The notes under the pieces are model-generated. The model was given only the letters and a program-made list of their open reading frames with translations, searched no databases and was not told the origin of the DNA. This document shows, piece by piece, positions 59,951 through 64,000 of a stretch of 64,000 nucleotides of DNA (within the stretch, counting starts at the first letter, position 1; each line of letters starts with the position of its first letter). Source of the stretch: Odobenus rosmarus divergens (lineage: Eukaryota > Chordata > Mammalia > Carnivora > Odobenidae); the NCBI RefSeq assembly GCF_000321225.1, contig NW_004450660.1:688787-752786 (forward strand), written 5' to 3'. The translations under genes were made by a program, and so were the position numbers.

Positions 59951-62091
59951 ACAGTAAATCCTTAAACCAACCAGAAGCTTCCCGACCGAAAGGAGGCAAA
60001 ACAGATTATTAAGCAGTGGCTCTTGCACGGTGACTGGTGTGGCTGCCTCAGAACTGAGATAAGAGTAATGTGAGGGGAGCAGAGGGTTCATCTGGGGATT
60101 CAGGTTCATGTCCCTCCCCAACAGTATCATGGAAGCGGCTGCCACTGAGCTGTTCTGGGTCCTGAGAACACTAAATCTTCAGAGGCTTTCCAAAACACCC
60201 ACCGTGGTTATCTAAGAGACTCCCTGGCAATTGCCTACGGTTAATATCTGTTGGATGAGTTCTCTATGCACATATACACACAACACTGCAAAGTGATTTA
60301 TGTGACTAACAAAGACATCTTTCAATATTTATAGTTCAACTTGGAGAGTCCTTTGCCAGTGGATCCAGGAACTACGTCAATGGAATAAACAAGGAGGGTT
60401 GTCCTCCAGTATTTTTAAAACCAGCTTTGAACTGTAGCAAACTACAAGTCCCCAAGGTGTTGGGGGAAGAAAAGGGCAATGCCTACCTAGCACCTGGGGA
60501 TCTGAATTCTCTTGGCGACTGATGTCCCATTCCCCATGGTTCCTGAAGTCCTCCTTCACTATGTCCTGTGGACATGGGACTCCCCACTTCCCTTGGGCCA
60601 CCATCACCAGTAGAACCTAGGGCAACTTCCCAGGAGCTGGTAAGAAACTGTTCTGGGCAGCAGACTCATCCCTAATGTACTCCCTCTGGGAGAGCCAGAA
60701 CAGCTGTTTAAGACACACAGTATAGCCACACGAGAGTTGGGGGGAAGAGGGGGCACAGGGAGAGAGTAGAAAGTACTGAGTCTTTTAAAAACAAAACAAA
60801 GGGCTTAATATGTAGTGGCCAAGTATACTAAATTTATTCCTGCCCACCGAGAGGCCAAGCTAGGCCCTGAAAACAGAGGTGTCCCCGTTACCTCAGAAAT
60901 GAACTTCAATGGAACACAAAACAGAGATGGAAGAGAAACAAGGGCAGGCCCAGTGCGGCTCAGCAAACCAGCCTTTCCGATATCATGTCCAGATTCCATC
61001 TCACCCGGCCCTTTGGGCAAACCCCAAAACCAGGCCTGCTTCCTACCTCCGGCACTCTCCTTGTGACCCTCAGCACCTGACTGGGATGGTCCTCCCCGCC
61101 CCTCCCCCCACTGACCATGAAGACAAGTGCCGAGGCCTATTTTCACTTAATGGTTTTATAAAGAATTCTGCAAGGAAATTTGACCCAGGAAGCCTCAAAA
61201 GTAATCAACACAGGGAAGTAACAATTGTCCAGAAATCTCACCAAGTTCTAACATCTCAGGGTGGAGCCAGACTGCAGGCAGGGGCTACGTGGGAACAGGC
61301 CGACCAAGTCCTCAATGAGGGCTCACAGAGGAACAGGCCCCAAGAAGAGGATCAGCCTATAACTGCCTTTCTTCTCTGCTGGTCACAACTGGGCTTTGGG
61401 AAGCCTTCCTCCAAAGACTTCATCATGGTCTTCATTGTCAGATTTGTCAGATTTGCTCTGCCCTCCTCCAAAAAAAAAAAAAAGTTATAAAAAGTTATAT
61501 TTTAGGGAATGTTCTGACAGGAAACCATCGGTCCTCTAATCCCTCCCCCACTTTACTTGAGAAGTTGGCATAATTTGAAACCCCCAGGAACTTAAAGTCT
61601 AGACAAGCCATAATTCACCAGGTTTGAGGATTTTCCTGTCCTTTCGTAATTTCATTTTCTTCCCCTTTTTTCTCATCTCTTTTTTTTCCCCTTCCACTGC
61701 CTTCAGTCTAGAACATTATCTTTTTCTTCCCAAACATACCAACCAAGTTTTTTGCGCTTCTATTCTATACCTACCTTTTAGTCTCCTATGCCCTGGTATT
61801 CTCCACCCAGATTCCTATCAGCCCCTTTTCCCATGTCCTGCATAACAGAATTCACTTCCCACCATCAGGGATTCCTAGACCCCCAGCCCCTCAGTGGCGC
61901 CATTACACAGAGCCTCCAGTCCTACCCATGTGCTCTCGGGCTTAGTAACAGCTCTGAATTAGCTAACAACTCCCACAGCCTGTAACACTAATAGAAATGT
62001 GGCAGACTATGCAAAGATCAGCTTTGGTCCTAACCAAGTCTTTGTATCCAGTGAGTGGATCTGTCTGCCTGCAGTAGAAAAAAAAAAAAAA
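59951..62091. other. Unassigned sequence
   Basis: No gene recognised. A 193-codon open frame (60909-61490) is the longest after actin but has no domain and ends in a poly-lysine run encoded by an A-run (61470-61483). Another A-run is at 62076-62093. Confidence 0.45.
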
Positions 62092-62357
62092 AAGAATTAT
62101 AGCTAACATATAATAGTGCTTTCTATATGCCAGAAATTATTCTAAGCATTTTATATACATCATTTCATTCACTCCTGGTGTAACCTACTCTATGAGGTTA
62201 TTGTTATCACCATTTTACAGAGGAAGAAATTGGGGCCCAGAGAGGTTATGCAGATTACAGGTAATAACTTCCTGCAAGAGTAAGTGGCAGAACCAGGATT
62301 CAAATTTGGACAGTATGGCTCCTAAGTTTGGACTCTTTACCATGATGCCATATTGCC
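62092..62357 (-). mobile_element. MIR SINE, antisense, nearly full length
   Basis: Clear reversed MIR: 'agtgctttctatatgccaga', ttattctaagcattttatat, 'caccattttacagaggaaga', 'ggggcccagagaggttatgc', 'agtggcagaaccaggattca', 'ctctttaccatgatgccata'. Confidence 0.85.
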
Positions 62358-62409
62358 CATAAGATATGAAGAAAAAGGGTTTGGGAAAAACCCAAGATCA
62401 CCCTTTGTA

Positions 62410-62580
62410 GTGGAAAGAACAATATATAGAGTCCAAAATTAGTGGTTGCACAGAATAGCTATGTGATGTGGAGCAAAATACTTAACTCTCTCCACTTCAG
62501 TTTCTTTATCTGTAAAATAGGAAGAACTATACTAATTCACAAGATAAGTGTGGAGATTAAATAAGAACATACAGGTACAA
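62410..62580 (+). mobile_element. MIR SINE
   Basis: MIR order: 'agctatgtgatgtggagcaa', aatacttaactctctccact, tcagtttctttatctgtaaa, 'gtgtggagattaaataagaa'. Confidence 0.75.
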
Positions 62581-63109
62581 GGGAAATGTGTTCTGGGAAT
62601 TACACTCCCTTACTTGACAAGAGAGGCCAGAAATAACAGATACCTCAATAAGAAAATTGATCTATCTCACACATTAAAAAAAAAAGACACAAGAGGTAGA
62701 CAGTCCTAGTCTGGTTTTATAGCTCCACATTGTTGTTAGGGGTCCAGATACTATATTTCTCTACAATCCTTAGCACCACCTTCAAGATTATCTCATGGTC
62801 CAAATGGCTGCTGCAACTCCAGCCATCATGTCTACTTTCCAAGGGAAGTAGGGAGTTAAAGATTAGAAAGAGCCTGCACTAGACTTGCTGATTGTCTCCA
62901 GGTTAGTGCACTTTCCCAGAATTCCCACCCAACAACTTCCTACATTTCATTGTTAGAACTTAGTCATATGACCATATCCAGCAGCAAGGGATGCCAGGAA
63001 ACATGGCCTCATTACTGAGCACACTGCCATCTGAATGAAATCAGGGTTCTTGCCCTAAGTAAAAAGGGGATGGGAATATTGGTTAGGCAACCAGCAGTCC
63101 TGGCCACAA
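62581..63109. other. Unassigned sequence
   Basis: Nothing recognised. Confidence 0.5.
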
Positions 63110-63330
63110 AATGATACTAAATTTTATTGAGCATCAACTCCCTGCCAGACACTTCACATAAATTTTTTCATTTGATTTTCATAATAACCCAGAAAGATTT
63201 GGAAGTTTTCATTATATTTATAGATAAGGAGTTGGGATCAGAGAAAACAAGCAACACAGGTCCACTGGGGAAGCAGATACAAGCCAGATCTAACTTGAAA
63301 ATTTGAACTCTATCCACACCATTCAGCTTC
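63110..63330 (-). mobile_element. MIR SINE, antisense
   Basis: Reversed MIR: 'ttttattgagcatcaactcc', ctgccagacacttcacataa, 'tttatagataaggagttggg', 'ccacaccattcagcttccaa'. Confidence 0.7.
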
Positions 63331-64000
63331 CAAAGTTTCCTCTGTGGAAAAATATTTTGCAAAGTCAGGCACCATGTTCATCTTCAAGACTTTTGTTGTA
63401 TTAATACTTCAAATTATTTCTCAGTTTCCTCCCTGGAGAATGTGAGGGAGTAACTTCAATTACTTTGTAAGAACTGCAGAAACAGAGCTGCATACCATTT
63501 CCATTTGTGGGGGAGAAACATTCATTAAACATACACACATATGCTTCCCAGTTACTGATGTCCATATTTTGAAAGCGTTTCCTGGCCTCTCTCTCCACAG
63601 TCAAAATGAACAGGCAGAAAAGGTCACTTGTGCCAAAAGCAGGCCATCAATGTGACTAATACCTAGGCCTCAAGTTCCAAGCCCCCCTTCCTGCAGCCAC
63701 AGATTGTTTATATTAGAGAGAAAAGATGATCTTTGTGTTTTTTATCCTTTTGATCAGTTCTGAAAGGAGGGATGGCAGAGAACACAGAAGCACCACAACA
63801 GAGTTCTGCCTTTGCATGCTGGGTCCATTCCAGAAGTCAAGAGTGTTGGAAGAGTGAGGAGGTGCAATGCAAGGAAGGAAACAGCAATGTCTGAATAGTT
63901 GGAAACAGGCTCTCCAACACTTTGTGCTCAGTCTCAGTAGAAGCTTCCAAGCAATTTGCTTCCCTGCCTAAGTAGAAGACGATCCTGATTTGCACCAACT
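63331..64000. other. Unassigned sequence to the right edge
   Basis: No gene or confident repeat recognised. Confidence 0.5.

Noticed and set aside
60909..61490. 193-codon open frame on the + strand, the longest after actin
   Set aside because: No domain, signal or conserved motif. It runs into a lysine stretch encoded by an A-run, and an open minus-strand frame overlaps it. Most likely chance in GC-richer DNA.

Overview
The window is vertebrate nuclear DNA, from a carnivoran mammal. The main marker is a set of tRNA-Lys-derived Can-SINE (SINEC) copies in both orientations, whose heads read GGCGCCTGGGTGGCTCAGT on the sense strand. Carnivore-type L1 3' ends, MIR, L2, MER5A and MLT1 elements fit the same conclusion. 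None of the SINEC copies has the canid head (GGATCCCTGGGTGGCGCAG) or the felid body, so an arctoid carnivore (bear, pinniped or mustelid) is the best guess. That narrowing rests on remembered consensus sequences, not on a search.

There is one clear gene. ACTBL2 (beta-actin-like 2, kappa-actin) is a single-exon, fully open 376-residue actin on the + strand at 25497-26627. A second intact reading frame lies at 14563-14790. It is a processed copy of COX6C, with 5'UTR, CpG-rich start region, poly(A) signal, poly(A) tail and an 18-bp target-site duplication. It may be a pseudogene or a young retrogene. I recognise no exon of any multi-exon gene on either strand, so the window looks like a gene-poor interval around ACTBL2.

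Layout. 1-9.4 kb: an L1 3' end, a long L2, hAT MITEs, an L3/CR1 tail and a SINEC. 9.4-14.4 kb: old degenerate repeats, a MIR and a SINEC. 14.4-15.0 kb: the COX6C retrocopy. 15-21 kb: an unidentified repeat in two long copies plus a short third match, several SINECs, a truncated L1 with a perfect 20-bp target-site duplication, and a MIR invaded by SINECs. 21-25.3 kb: mostly unassigned sequence. 25.3-27.2 kb: ACTBL2 with candidate promoter and poly(A) signal. 27-39 kb: repeat-poor sequence with two perfect polypurine tracts. 39-41 kb: a 1.7-kb antisense L1. 41-54 kb: MIRs, SINECs, two MLT1 LTRs and a MER5A. 54.8-58.6 kb: a composite sense L1 with two 3' ends, two nested SINECs, then an older L1. 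58.7-64 kb: SINECs, an LTR-like repeat and MIRs.

Nothing here forms an operon or a shared pathway. Both genes are reverse-transcribed copies of mRNAs: an ancient, conserved one (ACTBL2) and a more recent one (COX6C copy). The best candidates for something undescribed are the unidentified repeat at about 15.6/18.0/19.4 kb, the composite L1, the paired polypurine tracts and the possibly functional COX6C retrocopy. Repeat family names come from recognised sequence features, not from a library search.
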